DNA from: Gardnerella piotii
GTDB lineage: Bacteria; Actinomycetota; Actinomycetes; Actinomycetales; Bifidobacteriaceae
Reading direction: 5' to 3'
DNA: 64,000 nt
NCBI RefSeq assembly: GCF_003397585.1
Contig: NZ_QJUV01000001.1
Location: forward strand, 682,001 to 746,000
Below, one piece after another: positions 8,274-18,119 of the stretch. Positions within the stretch are counted from its first letter, which is position 1; every line of letters starts with the position of its first letter. The position numbers were made by a program, and so were the translations under genes. The notes under the pieces were generated by a model. It saw nothing but the letters and a program-made list of their open reading frames with translations, made no database searches and was not told the DNA's origin.

Positions 8274-10967
8274 ATGTGGAAAATCGCACTAAAACTTATG
8301 CGTAAAAGCGTGCGCATGTTAATCGCCTCTGGAATTGCAATTCTTATAGGCAGCATGTTTATGAGCGCTACTTTGCTTTTTGCAAACAGCGTTGATGACT
8401 TGATGGTTCGTAACGCAACAAATGAATTCGGTAGCGCAAATTATGCAATCTCATTTAGGAATCCTAACAGTTCTCCGAGTAGTAAAATTCATTATAAAGA
8501 CCTTCATTTAGACGAAATATCGAAGATGCCTGGTGTTAATGGCATTCGTAGTGATGATGCGACTGCTCTTGTAAGAGTGGAAAAAGGTGATAAATCAGTT
8601 ACGAGTATTGCTTGGTCTAATGGTTTGTATGGAAATCTTCCTGTGTATAAATCAACAGAAGGTAGAGAACCGCAAAAAATAGGTGAAATAACTCTTATTA
8701 AAAGTATTGCTAAATCAATACATGCAAATATTGGCGATACTATAACTTTGGTTAAAGTAGATGACACTGGCGGAGATAAAGAAAAATCGTACGATGTTCG
8801 TGTGGTTGGTCTTGTTGATGATGGAGAGCATTCTCAAATACCATTTTCAAATCGCGGCACATATCTTGGTGGCGTAACGAATGATTTTTGTGCAAAACTC
8901 AACAATCTTAAGAATTTTGACAATGAAGTTGTGCAAAGCAAAGTGTACATGAGTATTGATGAATCTAAAATAAACGATTTATCTCCTAAGATTAACTCTT
9001 TGCTTCCTTCGAGATTCTCTCTTATGTCTAGGCATGAAGTTGGCGTAAGAGCTGTTCGAAATGTGTCTAACGGTACCAATTTTGTAACCATGTTTTTGCT
9101 ATCTTTTGGTATTCTAGCGTTGCTTATTTCTTCGCTCGTTATAGCAAACACATTCCAAGTTTTGGTTGCTCAACGCAGACGCACTCTTGCACTTTTGCGC
9201 GTAATCGGTGCACAATCGCACCAGCTTTATGCAGCAGTTTTGCTTGAAGCTGCAATACTTGGAGTTATTTCTGCGGCTGTTGGCGTGCTTTGTGCAATCG
9301 GATTTATGGGCGCAATTAGTAACGTGAATATTAATTCTGGACCGTTATCTAAGATTCCTTTGATTGTTTCGCTTCCAGCGGTTGTGTGGCCAATAGCAAT
9401 TGGCACGATTGTAACAGTTCTTGCATCTATGGGTGCTGCGAGGTCGGCTACAAAAGTAACGCCTATGGAAGCGCTACGACCAATGGATTTGATTAAAGAT
9501 AAGCGTGCAAGCATTATTCGCGCTGTTTTTGGTGTTGTGTTTATTGTTGTAGGCATTTTAGCTACGGCTTTAAGTGCTACTTCTTTAGCAAGCATGATTG
9601 CGAGGAGGTCTCCTACTGCTGGTTCTGATTCTTGGATGACTTTGCTTGGAGCAATGTTTGGTTGCGCGCTTGTTTTTATTGGTATTGTTATGACATCCAT
9701 ATTCTGGATGCCGTTTGCTATGAAGGCAACTGGCGCAATCATGGCACTTTGTGGTCCTGCATCTAAAGTTGCTAACGCAAACGTGCAAAGAAACCCTAGA
9801 AGAGTTGCGGCAACTGGAACGGCTTTGCTTATTGGCGTAACGCTTGTTTCAACGGTAGTAACTGGCGCAATATGTGGTAAAGCAACTCTTAAAGGTGTTG
9901 TTGATGACCATTACAGTGTTGACATTATTATTCAAGGCAAGAATGTTGATGAATCTTTAGCTGCCGATATTTCAAAGATTAGTGGAATAAAGCATACTGA
10001 GTTGCTTCCTGCAGTTCCTATGACTTTTAAGAACGCTAAGGGCGAAACTGAGTATGCTATGGCAGCTGGAGTTGATAATACAGATCAACTTAAAAATGTA
10101 ATGCACACTGACCTTGATGGCGTTAATATAAACAAAGATTCTGTGCTTTTGCCTAAGTTTAATGGAGAAGGCGGAGAGCCTTTTGAGCTTAAAAAAGGAA
10201 ACCTTAATCTGCAAGCTTACGTAGAAAAGTACAGTTCTGATGAAACAGACAGTAATAATATTACGCCATTTACTGGCATGAATACAGACTCGAGTAATAA
10301 CGATAAGAGCATTACTGTAAAGCAAGTTCAGTTTAAGAAGTATAGAAATGTTAATATATATTCAAGGAATACTGCTTTTGTTAGCAAATCTTACTTCAAT
10401 AACTACCTTAAGCCTACAACGCATATTCTGCTTATTTCGGTAGACTCTAGCAAAGCTAATCTTGTAGATATTGTTAAAAATATTAGAAATATTACATCTA
10501 GCTATGCGGAGGTTATGGCTGGTGGAAGCGTGTTCCAACGAGCGCAGTGGGAGAGTGCTATCGACATAATGATGATGTTGCTTGTTGGCTTAATAGCAGT
10601 AGCTGTTGTGATTGCTTTAATAGGCGTTGCAAACACATTAAGCTTGTCGGTTATTGAGCGAACCAAAGAATCTGCAACTTTGCGCGCAATCGGCATGACA
10701 AGAGGACAGGTTAGAAGATCTCTTGCGTTGGAAGCAACGTTGATCTCCCTAACAAGCACTGTTTCAGGCTTGATTGTTGGAACAGTGTTTGGATGGATTG
10801 GATCCTACATGGTGTTTAGCGCAATTGGCAAAGTTCCGTTTGTAATTGATTGGGCTATTTACGCGATTCTTGCTCTAATCGCTTTACTTGCAGCGCTTCT
10901 TTCCAGCGTGCTTCCAGCTCGTAGAGCAGTAAAGTCTTCGCCAGTAGTTGCGCTCGCGGAGGACTAA
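8274..10967 (+). CDS. ABC exporter permease with two FtsX domains
   Basis: This 897-residue membrane protein has an N-terminal helix (about 15-38), a large extracytoplasmic domain, a first FtsX helix block at about 265-400, two central helices near 415-490, a second extracytoplasmic domain, and a final FtsX block at about 760-890. That layout is the standard long actinobacterial permease of MacB/Lol-like exporters. GGGGTG precedes the ATG. The second extracytoplasmic domain is rich in Lys, Asp and Asn (for example SSDETDSNN and SSNNDKS), which suggests flexible loops. It is co-transcribed with the ATPase. Confidence 0.87.
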   Translation: MWKIALKLMRKSVRMLIASGIAILIGSMFMSATLLFANSVDDLMVRNATNEFGSANYAISFRNPNSSPSSKIHYKDLHLDEISKMPGVNGIRSDDATALVRVEKGDKSVTSIAWSNGLYGNLPVYKSTEGREPQKIGEITLIKSIAKSIHANIGDTITLVKVDDTGGDKEKSYDVRVVGLVDDGEHSQIPFSNRGTYLGGVTNDFCAKLNNLKNFDNEVVQSKVYMSIDESKINDLSPKINSLLPSRFSLMSRHEVGVRAVRNVSNGTNFVTMFLLSFGILALLISSLVIANTFQVLVAQRRRTLALLRVIGAQSHQLYAAVLLEAAILGVISAAVGVLCAIGFMGAISNVNINSGPLSKIPLIVSLPAVVWPIAIGTIVTVLASMGAARSATKVTPMEALRPMDLIKDKRASIIRAVFGVVFIVVGILATALSATSLASMIARRSPTAGSDSWMTLLGAMFGCALVFIGIVMTSIFWMPFAMKATGAIMALCGPASKVANANVQRNPRRVAATGTALLIGVTLVSTVVTGAICGKATLKGVVDDHYSVDIIIQGKNVDESLAADISKISGIKHTELLPAVPMTFKNAKGETEYAMAAGVDNTDQLKNVMHTDLDGVNINKDSVLLPKFNGEGGEPFELKKGNLNLQAYVEKYSSDETDSNNITPFTGMNTDSSNNDKSITVKQVQFKKYRNVNIYSRNTAFVSKSYFNNYLKPTTHILLISVDSSKANLVDIVKNIRNITSSYAEVMAGGSVFQRAQWESAIDIMMMLLVGLIAVAVVIALIGVANTLSLSVIERTKESATLRAIGMTRGQVRRSLALEATLISLTSTVSGLIVGTVFGWIGSYMVFSAIGKVPFVIDWAIYAILALIALLAALLSSVLPARRAVKSSPVVALAED

Positions 10968-10984
10968 TCGCTAGAAACGCAAAA

Positions 10985-11048
10985 CAAAATGCGGTTGCAA
11001 TTTTAATCATTCAATTAAGAATTGATTAATTTGCAGCCGCATTATTTT
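10985..11048. terminator. Bidirectional terminator, ABC permease / response regulator
   Basis: A long imperfect stem starts AATGCGG and closes CCGCATT, with TGCAA/TTGCA inside and an AT-rich loop. T runs flank both sides. It lies between two convergent genes. Confidence 0.75.
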
Positions 11049-11109
11049 TATAGAAAAGATTTATTATTTATAAGAACATTCGCATTATTTTTTATTTTTA
11101 TAAAAATAG

Positions 11110-11838
11110 TTAAACAAGACTGTTCTCGTAAGCAAACACAACAGCTTGGACGCGGTCTCTTGCGTTGATTTTTCCTAAAATATGAGCAACATGCGTTTTG
11201 ACTGTTGGCAAGCTAATAAACAGTTTATTAGCAATCTCTTGGTTGGATAGTCCGTGAGCAATCTCTACAAGAACTTCGCGCTCGCGATCTGTTAAGTCGT
11301 TTAAGCAAGAATCGTAAGCGTTTGCGTTTTGCTCGTTTTTAGTCGCAATCTCTTCTTTTGCTTTTTCTTCATCGTTAGGCTTAGAGATCATTGACTCAAT
11401 CAAACGCTTTGTAGCAGTTGGAGCAATAATTGCGTTTCCTTGATACACAGTTCGTATTGAATTAAGCAATGTTTCTGGCTCTGTATCTTTAAGCAAAAAT
11501 CCCGATGCGCCCGTATGAATCGCAGCCATAACGTATTCGTCTAAATCAAAAGTTGTTAAAATAATAATGCGCGTATTGGCGTTAGTGTCTTCTTTTAAGA
11601 TTTTGCGCGTAGCTTCCAAACCGTCCATGTTAGGCATGCGCACGTCCATCAAAATAACGTCTGGATTTTCCTTTGACGCAACTTCTACAATTTCATTTCC
11701 ATTCGCTGCTTGCGCAACAACTTGCATATCTTTTTGCGAGTTGATTACCATAGCAAATCCTGCGCGCACAAGCTCCTGATCGTCTGCGATAGCGACTCGA
11801 ATTACTCCATTGTTTTCCATATTTTCCATGTTTTCCAT
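11110..11838 (-). CDS. NarL/LuxR-family response regulator
   Basis: The 242-residue protein has a receiver domain (acidic pair at about 19-20, phosphoacceptor Asp65 in LMDVRMPNMDG, Lys in FLLKD) and a C-terminal LuxR helix-turn-helix beginning LTDREREVLVEIAHG. A Glu/Lys-rich linker of about 30 residues joins them. It follows the histidine kinase by nine bases, so the two form an operon. The gene begins with three tandem 9-bp units, each starting with an in-frame ATG (MENMENMEN), and no strong ribosome site is visible, so the true start may be residue 1, 4 or 7. Confidence 0.9.
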   Translation of the reverse strand: MENMENMENNGVIRVAIADDQELVRAGFAMVINSQKDMQVVAQAANGNEIVEVASKENPDVILMDVRMPNMDGLEATRKILKEDTNANTRIIILTTFDLDEYVMAAIHTGASGFLLKDTEPETLLNSIRTVYQGNAIIAPTATKRLIESMISKPNDEEKAKEEIATKNEQNANAYDSCLNDLTDREREVLVEIAHGLSNQEIANKLFISLPTVKTHVAHILGKINARDRVQAVVFAYENSLV

Positions 11839-11847
11839 ACTATCAAT

Positions 11848-14388
11848 TTATTCGTGCTTGTTGGCAAGTCTGTGTTGAATTTGTTCATCAAGCGAAGGAG
11901 CGGGGCGAACCGCAATCTCAGTTACATTTGCACCATTATTTGATGAATTAACACTTGAACCTGTTTCTCGCAAAATTCCAAGTAGTTTTCGCATGTACCT
12001 AAGTGCTGAGCGACCTTCATCTCCAATGTTTTTAAAAGCTTTACTAATTGCTTCAATTTGCTCTTGCTCTAGTTCTTGTTCTTGCTTTAGTTGTGATGAC
12101 TTTAGCTTTTCTGCATTGCTATTTGATTTTTCGTATTTATTTAGCATATCGATTCCACTGTTTGCAGCATCAATTACTTTATGCAATGTAACTGCAACTT
12201 TTTGCTGAATATTTGCGCTAATGCGCTGCCTTTCGGCATTTGCTGCAAGTACTTCTAGCTGTTTTTGCTCTTGCTCGAGTTCTGTTCTGCGTGTTTTTAG
12301 AATCAGCAAATTATTATCATCGTTTCTGCGGTAATAAGCAAATGCAATAGCAGTAAAACAAATTAATGCAACTATAAAACCAAAAACTAATCCTACGGAC
12401 GCCATTTGCATAATGTCATAAAAATTGGTTGTGTACGCATTAGATGCAAAAAATCGTATTGGAGTTTCATTTTGTGGAATATTTTTTGATGCAACACCAA
12501 TTTTTACAGCAAAAATAGCAGATTCGGCGAGCACTACTGCGCTAACCCATTGCCATGCGTGCTTTTTGCCATAGAGCACAGCCGCATAAACAATGGTTGG
12601 TATAAAGAAATTAGCAAATAAAATATTAGGCAAGCATATAAGTTGTATTGCAGAAAATGCTGCTGCAACAATTGCGCATGTTGTTGGAGCTTTTCTACGA
12701 AACATAAATGGAATCATAGTAGTAAGCGTAAGTATTCTATAAAGTATTTGTAATGAAAGCGAGCTTGAATACCCAGAAGTCATTCCAGTTCCAACAGTAA
12801 AATCGTAAGTTGGTATAAAAAGCATTAGAACAGTCCAAGGTGCTGCATAAATAACATCGCCAATAAGCCAATGTTGTTCAAACCATTGTGATACTTTTTC
12901 AATCCTATTTTGTGAATTATTTGCTTCTGGCAAAACTTTTGATGAGGTTTTATCGCTTGTATTTGCTGGTTTTTCTTGCGTTGATAATGGATTATTAACT
13001 TTTACGTTTTTATAACTAACATTAGGAATACTATTTAGTGCAGAAGCAGTAGTGTTTGACTGGTCTGCGCTGTAGGAATATGGAATAAAAGCAACAATAC
13101 TAAACGTTCCATCGTTTAGTTTTCCATAATCAAGTGTGCCGTGAAGATTTTCAATGCGCTCTTCCATGCCAATCAAACCATAACCGTTTTTATGTGTTGC
13201 ACTGCTATTTTGCGCCTGATTTGCTTCGATTTTGCGTATCTCATTTGTGATTTTTAGCGTTAAGCCTTGTTCGTTCCACTGTTCGTGAATGTTTATTTTA
13301 ATGCCGTTTCCTGCGTGCTTTCGAATATTAGTAAGAGATTCTTGAACAACGCGGTATGCAACGGTTTGTGCATCTTTGTTGAGTTTATTAGAAGAATTTA
13401 TGCCATCAACAGTGTGCCAAAAAATGTTATTAGGAGATGCAATTTTTGCTTGCTCAATAAGCGAAGGTATGTGATTAAAATCCAATTGAGCGGATGGAGC
13501 GTCTGTTAAAGCTTCTAGCAGTCGACGCATGTCGTGAACGGCGCGCTCTGCTTCGTTTTTAATAATATGCATTGTTTTTTTAGCAAGCGAAATATCTTTG
13601 GTTGCTGCATAACGACCACCATCTGCTTGAACAATAATAATAGAAAGCGTGTGAGCAACAATATCGTGCATATCCCTAGCGATTCTTGCACGCTCTGCAG
13701 TAATAGCAATATGCTGAGCTTTCTTTCGGTACGCGCGAATAGCGTTATTGTTCTCTTGTAAAAGTTGAATAGTGTGTACGTGAGTGCGCTGCCAGTAGCC
13801 AATAATAACCGTAATTGTAGTAATAATAATCGCAAAAATTATATTAGGAATTGCAAAATCAAGTATAATTGAAACGCAGTTTTTAATGTTACTACTATTT
13901 ATATTTTTTACGCTACAAGAATAACTAGCTTTTAAATGATTGATGCCATATATTGGCCCCATTACAATATTCCACGATATTGCTGCGCAAGATAATACTG
14001 TTGTTACGTAAGCTGCAATAACAAAAGCTTTTGAATGCTCTGGATTTCCGCGAGCAATAGCATTAACAAGCAGCACAAAACCAAAGAAATCAGCAAAAAG
14101 TTGAGCTGGACCAAATATTACTTGCACAATGCATGCAACAATAAAAATAACAGCTGTGTGTTCGGGCCATAGTTTTCGTAGTGAAAGTAATGATGCAACA
14201 ACAATATTTATAAGATAGGCTGTAATTAGCGAACTTTGCGTCAAGAATCCGTCAACATTGCTTATAGTATACCGATTGCTTGAAAGCATAAAAAGAATAA
14301 GCGGAATAATGCCCCACAATATATCGTTTAGCGTAAGCTCAGTGCGTAAGCGTTGTATAGCTCTGTTAAACGTGTGAGATATTTTCAT
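11848..14388 (-). CDS. Large sensor histidine kinase with a second, degenerate DHp module
   Basis: From the chosen start at MKISHTF the protein has 846 residues. Residues 20-200 hold membrane helices. A HisKA_3-type DHp contains His241 in RIARDMHDIVAHTL, and a HATPase domain spans about 345-436 (SLTNIRKHAG and GYGLIGMEER). A disordered linker follows, then a second membrane module at about 505-685. A second DHp-like segment is AERQRISANIQQ at 718-729, where the His is Gln728. No second ATPase domain follows. This family is usually about 400 residues, so the gene looks like a fused duplication whose second copy lost catalysis. The TTG start at 14484 overlaps the divergent gene and is less likely. 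Confidence 0.88.
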   Translation of the reverse strand: MKISHTFNRAIQRLRTELTLNDILWGIIPLILFMLSSNRYTISNVDGFLTQSSLITAYLINIVVASLLSLRKLWPEHTAVIFIVACIVQVIFGPAQLFADFFGFVLLVNAIARGNPEHSKAFVIAAYVTTVLSCAAISWNIVMGPIYGINHLKASYSCSVKNINSSNIKNCVSIILDFAIPNIIFAIIITTITVIIGYWQRTHVHTIQLLQENNNAIRAYRKKAQHIAITAERARIARDMHDIVAHTLSIIIVQADGGRYAATKDISLAKKTMHIIKNEAERAVHDMRRLLEALTDAPSAQLDFNHIPSLIEQAKIASPNNIFWHTVDGINSSNKLNKDAQTVAYRVVQESLTNIRKHAGNGIKINIHEQWNEQGLTLKITNEIRKIEANQAQNSSATHKNGYGLIGMEERIENLHGTLDYGKLNDGTFSIVAFIPYSYSADQSNTTASALNSIPNVSYKNVKVNNPLSTQEKPANTSDKTSSKVLPEANNSQNRIEKVSQWFEQHWLIGDVIYAAPWTVLMLFIPTYDFTVGTGMTSGYSSSLSLQILYRILTLTTMIPFMFRRKAPTTCAIVAAAFSAIQLICLPNILFANFFIPTIVYAAVLYGKKHAWQWVSAVVLAESAIFAVKIGVASKNIPQNETPIRFFASNAYTTNFYDIMQMASVGLVFGFIVALICFTAIAFAYYRRNDDNNLLILKTRRTELEQEQKQLEVLAANAERQRISANIQQKVAVTLHKVIDAANSGIDMLNKYEKSNSNAEKLKSSQLKQEQELEQEQIEAISKAFKNIGDEGRSALRYMRKLLGILRETGSSVNSSNNGANVTEIAVRPAPSLDEQIQHRLANKHE

Positions 14389-14517
14389 AATTACTAGGCT
14401 AGTACACGGCACTTTATAGAACAATCGAACTTTAGTATGATTTATATAAGAGTGCGAGTTTGCGTATGTGATTTGTTGTTGCAATGTAGCATGCGAGTGC
14501 AGAAAGGAATGTTTACA

Positions 14518-15897
14518 ATGGCACTGCTAGCAAAGTATTACGTACCAGGATTGTATGTAGAAGAGCGCGCAATCGATGTTCCTTTAGATTGGGAGCAAAA
14601 CACTCCAGGCGATTCTATTAAAGGGGAGAAGATTCGCCTATTTTGCAGGGTTATTAGTGCTCCAGAACATGCGCATGACGATTTGCCTTTGCTAGTGTTT
14701 TTGCAAGGAGGCCCAGGCGGTCAGTGCCCTCGTCCACTTTCGCCGTCTAGCGATGGTTGGATTCAAGAAGCAATTAAGCATTTTCGCGTAGTCTTGCCAG
14801 ACCAGCGTGGTGTTGGGCGCTCTTCTAGGGTAGATGCTTCTACGATTAAGCGCATGGCAGACGACGGCGTGAGCGTAGAGCGGCAAGCATGGTACTTAAA
14901 GCGATTCTTAGCAGATTCTATTATTCGCGATTTTGAGCATTTGCGCTTAACTGAGTTTAATGCAAAGCCGTGGGTTTCTTTGGGTCAAAGCTATGGTGGA
15001 TTCTTAACGCTTACGTATTTGTCTCTTTTCCCACAGGGCTTACTTGCAAGCTTTACAACGGGCGGCATTCCTCATGTTCCTGCAAATGCGCGTGAAGTCT
15101 ATGAGCATACTTTTCCTCGTATGGCGCGTAAAACTGAGCAATTCTATGAGCGCTACCCGCAAGATGTTGCGCGCGCTGCTGCTATTGCAGATAGGATTTC
15201 TCAAGGAGATGTTTTCTTACCTAATGGCGAAAAGCTAACGGTTGAGCGATTCCAAACTCTTGGATCATCTTTTGGCATGAAGCCAAGTTTTGAAAGAGTT
15301 CATTGGTTGATTGACTCCGCATTTTCGGATGGAGATGGATCTCTTAAGGCATTTAAGCATGGCGGTGGAACAGCAGACGGCTATTTAAGCGATGAGTTTC
15401 TTTACGGTGTTATGGATGCAACGTCTTCTAGTCCGCTATATTGGCCGCTGCAAGAATTTATTTATGCTGATGGTGAATTAGAGCACCCGATTTTGTGGGC
15501 AGCTCAGCAGGTTAGGGAAACAATGCCAGAGTTTTCTGGTAGCGCGCGCCCGCTTCTTTTTACGGGCGAAGCTATGTTTCCTTGGATGTTTGATCAAGAA
15601 AAAGCTTTGCAACCATTCTTGCCAGCAGTTGACTGCTTAATGAGTGACAAGCAGTTTGGCAAGATTTACGATTTAGATCAACTTGCAAATAACGAAGTTC
15701 CTTTGCAAGCGGCGGTTTACTTCGACGACATGTACGTTGATTCTGGTCTTCAGTTAGATACGCTTTCGCGTATTGCAAACTCCCATTATTGGACAACAAA
15801 CGAGTTTGAGCACGATGGTGTTCATGGCGACTTTGTGTTCCGTCATTTGCTAGAAGAGGCAAAGAATCGTGGAGATTTGGAGTCTATTTATAAGTGA
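14518..15897 (+). CDS. Alpha/beta-hydrolase peptidase, proline iminopeptidase-like (S33)
   Basis: The 460-residue cytoplasmic protein has the S33 motifs: oxyanion-region GGPGG near residue 65, DQRGVGRSS, and the nucleophile elbow GQSYGG near residue 160. A His near the C-terminus in HDGVHGDF is a candidate charge-relay residue. Members release N-terminal proline or other residues from peptides. The ATG at 14518 is chosen because AAAGGA precedes it by nine bases. It is divergent from the histidine kinase. Exact specificity, whether prolyl or broader aminopeptidase, cannot be read from sequence. Confidence 0.82.
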   Translation: MALLAKYYVPGLYVEERAIDVPLDWEQNTPGDSIKGEKIRLFCRVISAPEHAHDDLPLLVFLQGGPGGQCPRPLSPSSDGWIQEAIKHFRVVLPDQRGVGRSSRVDASTIKRMADDGVSVERQAWYLKRFLADSIIRDFEHLRLTEFNAKPWVSLGQSYGGFLTLTYLSLFPQGLLASFTTGGIPHVPANAREVYEHTFPRMARKTEQFYERYPQDVARAAAIADRISQGDVFLPNGEKLTVERFQTLGSSFGMKPSFERVHWLIDSAFSDGDGSLKAFKHGGGTADGYLSDEFLYGVMDATSSSPLYWPLQEFIYADGELEHPILWAAQQVRETMPEFSGSARPLLFTGEAMFPWMFDQEKALQPFLPAVDCLMSDKQFGKIYDLDQLANNEVPLQAAVYFDDMYVDSGLQLDTLSRIANSHYWTTNEFEHDGVHGDFVFRHLLEEAKNRGDLESIYK

Positions 15898-16056
15898 TAT
15901 AAGTGATAAGTAATATAAGCGGTAAGTAACTTTGATTAAAGTACCTAACAAATGATTAGATATACAAGTTATATATACAAATGATTAGATGCTTAATAAA
16001 AAGTTAGTGTTTATTTAGTGTTCGTTTTAGTGTTTAGATATTAAGGGGATTTGTTA

Positions 16057-16860
16057 ATGAGTTCTAACTCAATTGGAACCGTTGGATTTATTGGCTTTGG
16101 AAACATGGCTCAAGCAATTGCTCAAGGTTTGATTCGCGCTAATGTTTTACAAGGTAGAGATATGGTTGCATGCGCGGCGCACTTTGAAAAACTTGCTAAT
16201 AATGCAAGCAAATTTGGCGTAAAAGCGTTAAAAAGTGCGTGTGAAGTTTGCGATTCTAGCAATGTTTTAATTTTGGCTGTAAAACCAAATCAAATAGAAG
16301 AAGTTTTGCAACCTATTGCAAAAACTATTGTAGAAAGAAAAATCGCAATTATTTCCGTTGCAGCAGGCTGGACTCTTAAGCGTTACCAGAATCTACTTGG
16401 CAAAGATGCTAACGTGCAATGCATTATTCCAAATACGCCAATCGCAGTTTGCCAAGGAGTCACTCTAGCAGAAAGCGAAAATACGCTAACAGATAGTCAA
16501 TTAGAAGCTTTTAATGCTATTTTTAATCCGATTTCTTTAGTCGAGCGAGTAGATAGCGATCACATGAATATTGCAATGTGTGTTTCTAGTTGCGCTCCAG
16601 CTTTTACTGCTATGTACATGGAAGCTTTAGCAGATGCTGGCGTAAAGTACGGTCTAAAGAGAGATTGCGCATATCGCTTGGCTGCAAAGATGATTGAGGG
16701 AGTAGGCGCGTTGTATATGGATACGCGTGTTCACCCTGGAGCTATGAAGGACGCAGTATGCTCTCCTGGTGGCACTACGATTCGAGGTGTTGCAAAGCTA
16801 GAATCGTGTGGTTTTAGGGGAGATGTTATTAGCGCTGTTGACGCAATTCAACAAAAATAA
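16057..16860 (+). CDS. proC: Pyrroline-5-carboxylate reductase
   Basis: The 267-residue protein begins with a Rossmann fold (TVGFIGFGNMAQAIAQGL) and keeps LAVKPNQ, IPNTPIAVCQGVT and the C-terminal family signature in HPGAMKDAVCSPGGTTI. It reduces 1-pyrroline-5-carboxylate to proline, the last step of proline synthesis. The ATG at 16057 follows AAGGGG. The upstream gap (15898-16056) contains loose AT-rich repeats only. Length fits the family. Confidence 0.93.
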   Translation: MSSNSIGTVGFIGFGNMAQAIAQGLIRANVLQGRDMVACAAHFEKLANNASKFGVKALKSACEVCDSSNVLILAVKPNQIEEVLQPIAKTIVERKIAIISVAAGWTLKRYQNLLGKDANVQCIIPNTPIAVCQGVTLAESENTLTDSQLEAFNAIFNPISLVERVDSDHMNIAMCVSSCAPAFTAMYMEALADAGVKYGLKRDCAYRLAAKMIEGVGALYMDTRVHPGAMKDAVCSPGGTTIRGVAKLESCGFRGDVISAVDAIQQK

Positions 16861-16916
16861 AACATTACGAGTATAGTAGTGTAGTCACTTCCGCTAGCTG
16901 GTCTAAAGTAGGTAAT

Positions 16917-18005
16917 ATGTCTTTAACTATTGGAATCGTAGGTTTGCCTAACGTTGGTAAATCAACTATGTTTAATGCGCTAACACGAAATAACGTTTTA
17001 GCGGAAAATTATCCATTTGCAACAATCGAGCCAAATACTGGTATTGTGCCTTTGCCAGACAAACGTTTGCCTGTTTTAGCAAAGCTTGTTAAAACCGAGA
17101 AAATCGTTCCAGCAACCGTTACATTTGTTGATATTGCAGGAATCGTTAAGGGTGCAAGCGAAGGCGAAGGCTTGGGAAACAAGTTCCTTGCTAATATTCG
17201 CGAAGCGGATGCTATTTGCGAAGTCGTTCGCGCGTTTAACGATGATGACATTGTGCACGTTAATGGCAAGGTGGATCCTGCAGACGATATTGACACAATC
17301 AACACGGAGCTTATTCTTGCAGATTTGCAAACAATCGAGAATGCTTTGCCAAAGTTAGAAAAAGATTTACGCGGCAAAAAAGTTACTCAAGAATACGTTG
17401 GCGCAGTGAACAAAGCTAAAGAAATTCTTGAATCTGGAAAGACGATTGATCAGGCTCATAACGAGAAGTTGATTAATAAAGACGACGTTTACGATTTGCA
17501 CTTGCTTACTGCTAAGCCTTTTATTTATGTGTTTAATGTTGACGATTCAGAGCTTTCGGATGATTCTTTGAAGTCTAAGCTAGCAGAGTCTGTAGCTCCT
17601 GCAAAGGCGATTTTCCTTAACGCGCAATTTGAGTCGGAGCTTACTGAGCTTGATGAAGAAGATGCTAGAGAAATGCTTGCAGATGCAGGATTACAAGAAT
17701 CTGGATTGGATCAGCTTGCGCGCGTTGGCTTTGATATTTTAGGGCTTCAAACCTATTTGACTGCTGGCGTTAAAGAAGTTCACGCATGGCAGATTCATAA
17801 GGGTTGGACTGCTCCGCAAGCTGCAGGCGTTATTCACACAGATTTTGAGCGTGGATTTATTAAAGCAGAAGTTGTTTCTTACAATGATTTTGTTGAGGCT
17901 CAAGGCTCTATGGCAAAAATCAAGGAAGAAGGAAAGCTTCGTCTTGAAGGCCGCGATTATGTTATGCAAGACGGAGATATTGTTGAATTTAAGTTTAATG
18001 TGTGA
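16917..18005 (+). CDS. ychF: Redox-regulated ATPase/GTPase YchF
   Basis: The 362-residue Obg-family protein has P-loop GLPNVGKST at 8-16, DIAGIVKGASEGEGLGN as the G3 and switch region, a helical insert, and a C-terminal TGS-like domain (HKGWTAPQAAGVIHTDFERG). YchF binds ATP, associates with ribosomes and is universally conserved. The start has only a weak AGG upstream. It follows proC by 56 bases and may be co-transcribed with it. Confidence 0.95.
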   Translation: MSLTIGIVGLPNVGKSTMFNALTRNNVLAENYPFATIEPNTGIVPLPDKRLPVLAKLVKTEKIVPATVTFVDIAGIVKGASEGEGLGNKFLANIREADAICEVVRAFNDDDIVHVNGKVDPADDIDTINTELILADLQTIENALPKLEKDLRGKKVTQEYVGAVNKAKEILESGKTIDQAHNEKLINKDDVYDLHLLTAKPFIYVFNVDDSELSDDSLKSKLAESVAPAKAIFLNAQFESELTELDEEDAREMLADAGLQESGLDQLARVGFDILGLQTYLTAGVKEVHAWQIHKGWTAPQAAGVIHTDFERGFIKAEVVSYNDFVEAQGSMAKIKEEGKLRLEGRDYVMQDGDIVEFKFNV

Positions 18006-18119
18006 TTAGTTAGACAATAATCATATAAATAATCAAATAACGTGTAATTTGGCGCTGCTTAGGCACTATAGTGTAGTATCGAAGTGGCGCCTTTTATTTT
18101 GTTTACTTATGGAGATTGT

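Noticed and set aside
15898-16056. Loose repeats of ATAAGT and AAATGATTAGAT before proC
   Set aside because: The units are short, imperfect and AT-rich, as expected by chance in this composition.
18050-18105. Terminator between ychF and the L,D-transpeptidase
   Set aside because: GGCGC/GCGCC arms exist before a T-rich stretch, but the stem is five pairs with a loop of about 30 bases, and CACTATAGTG in the loop could equally be promoter sequence.
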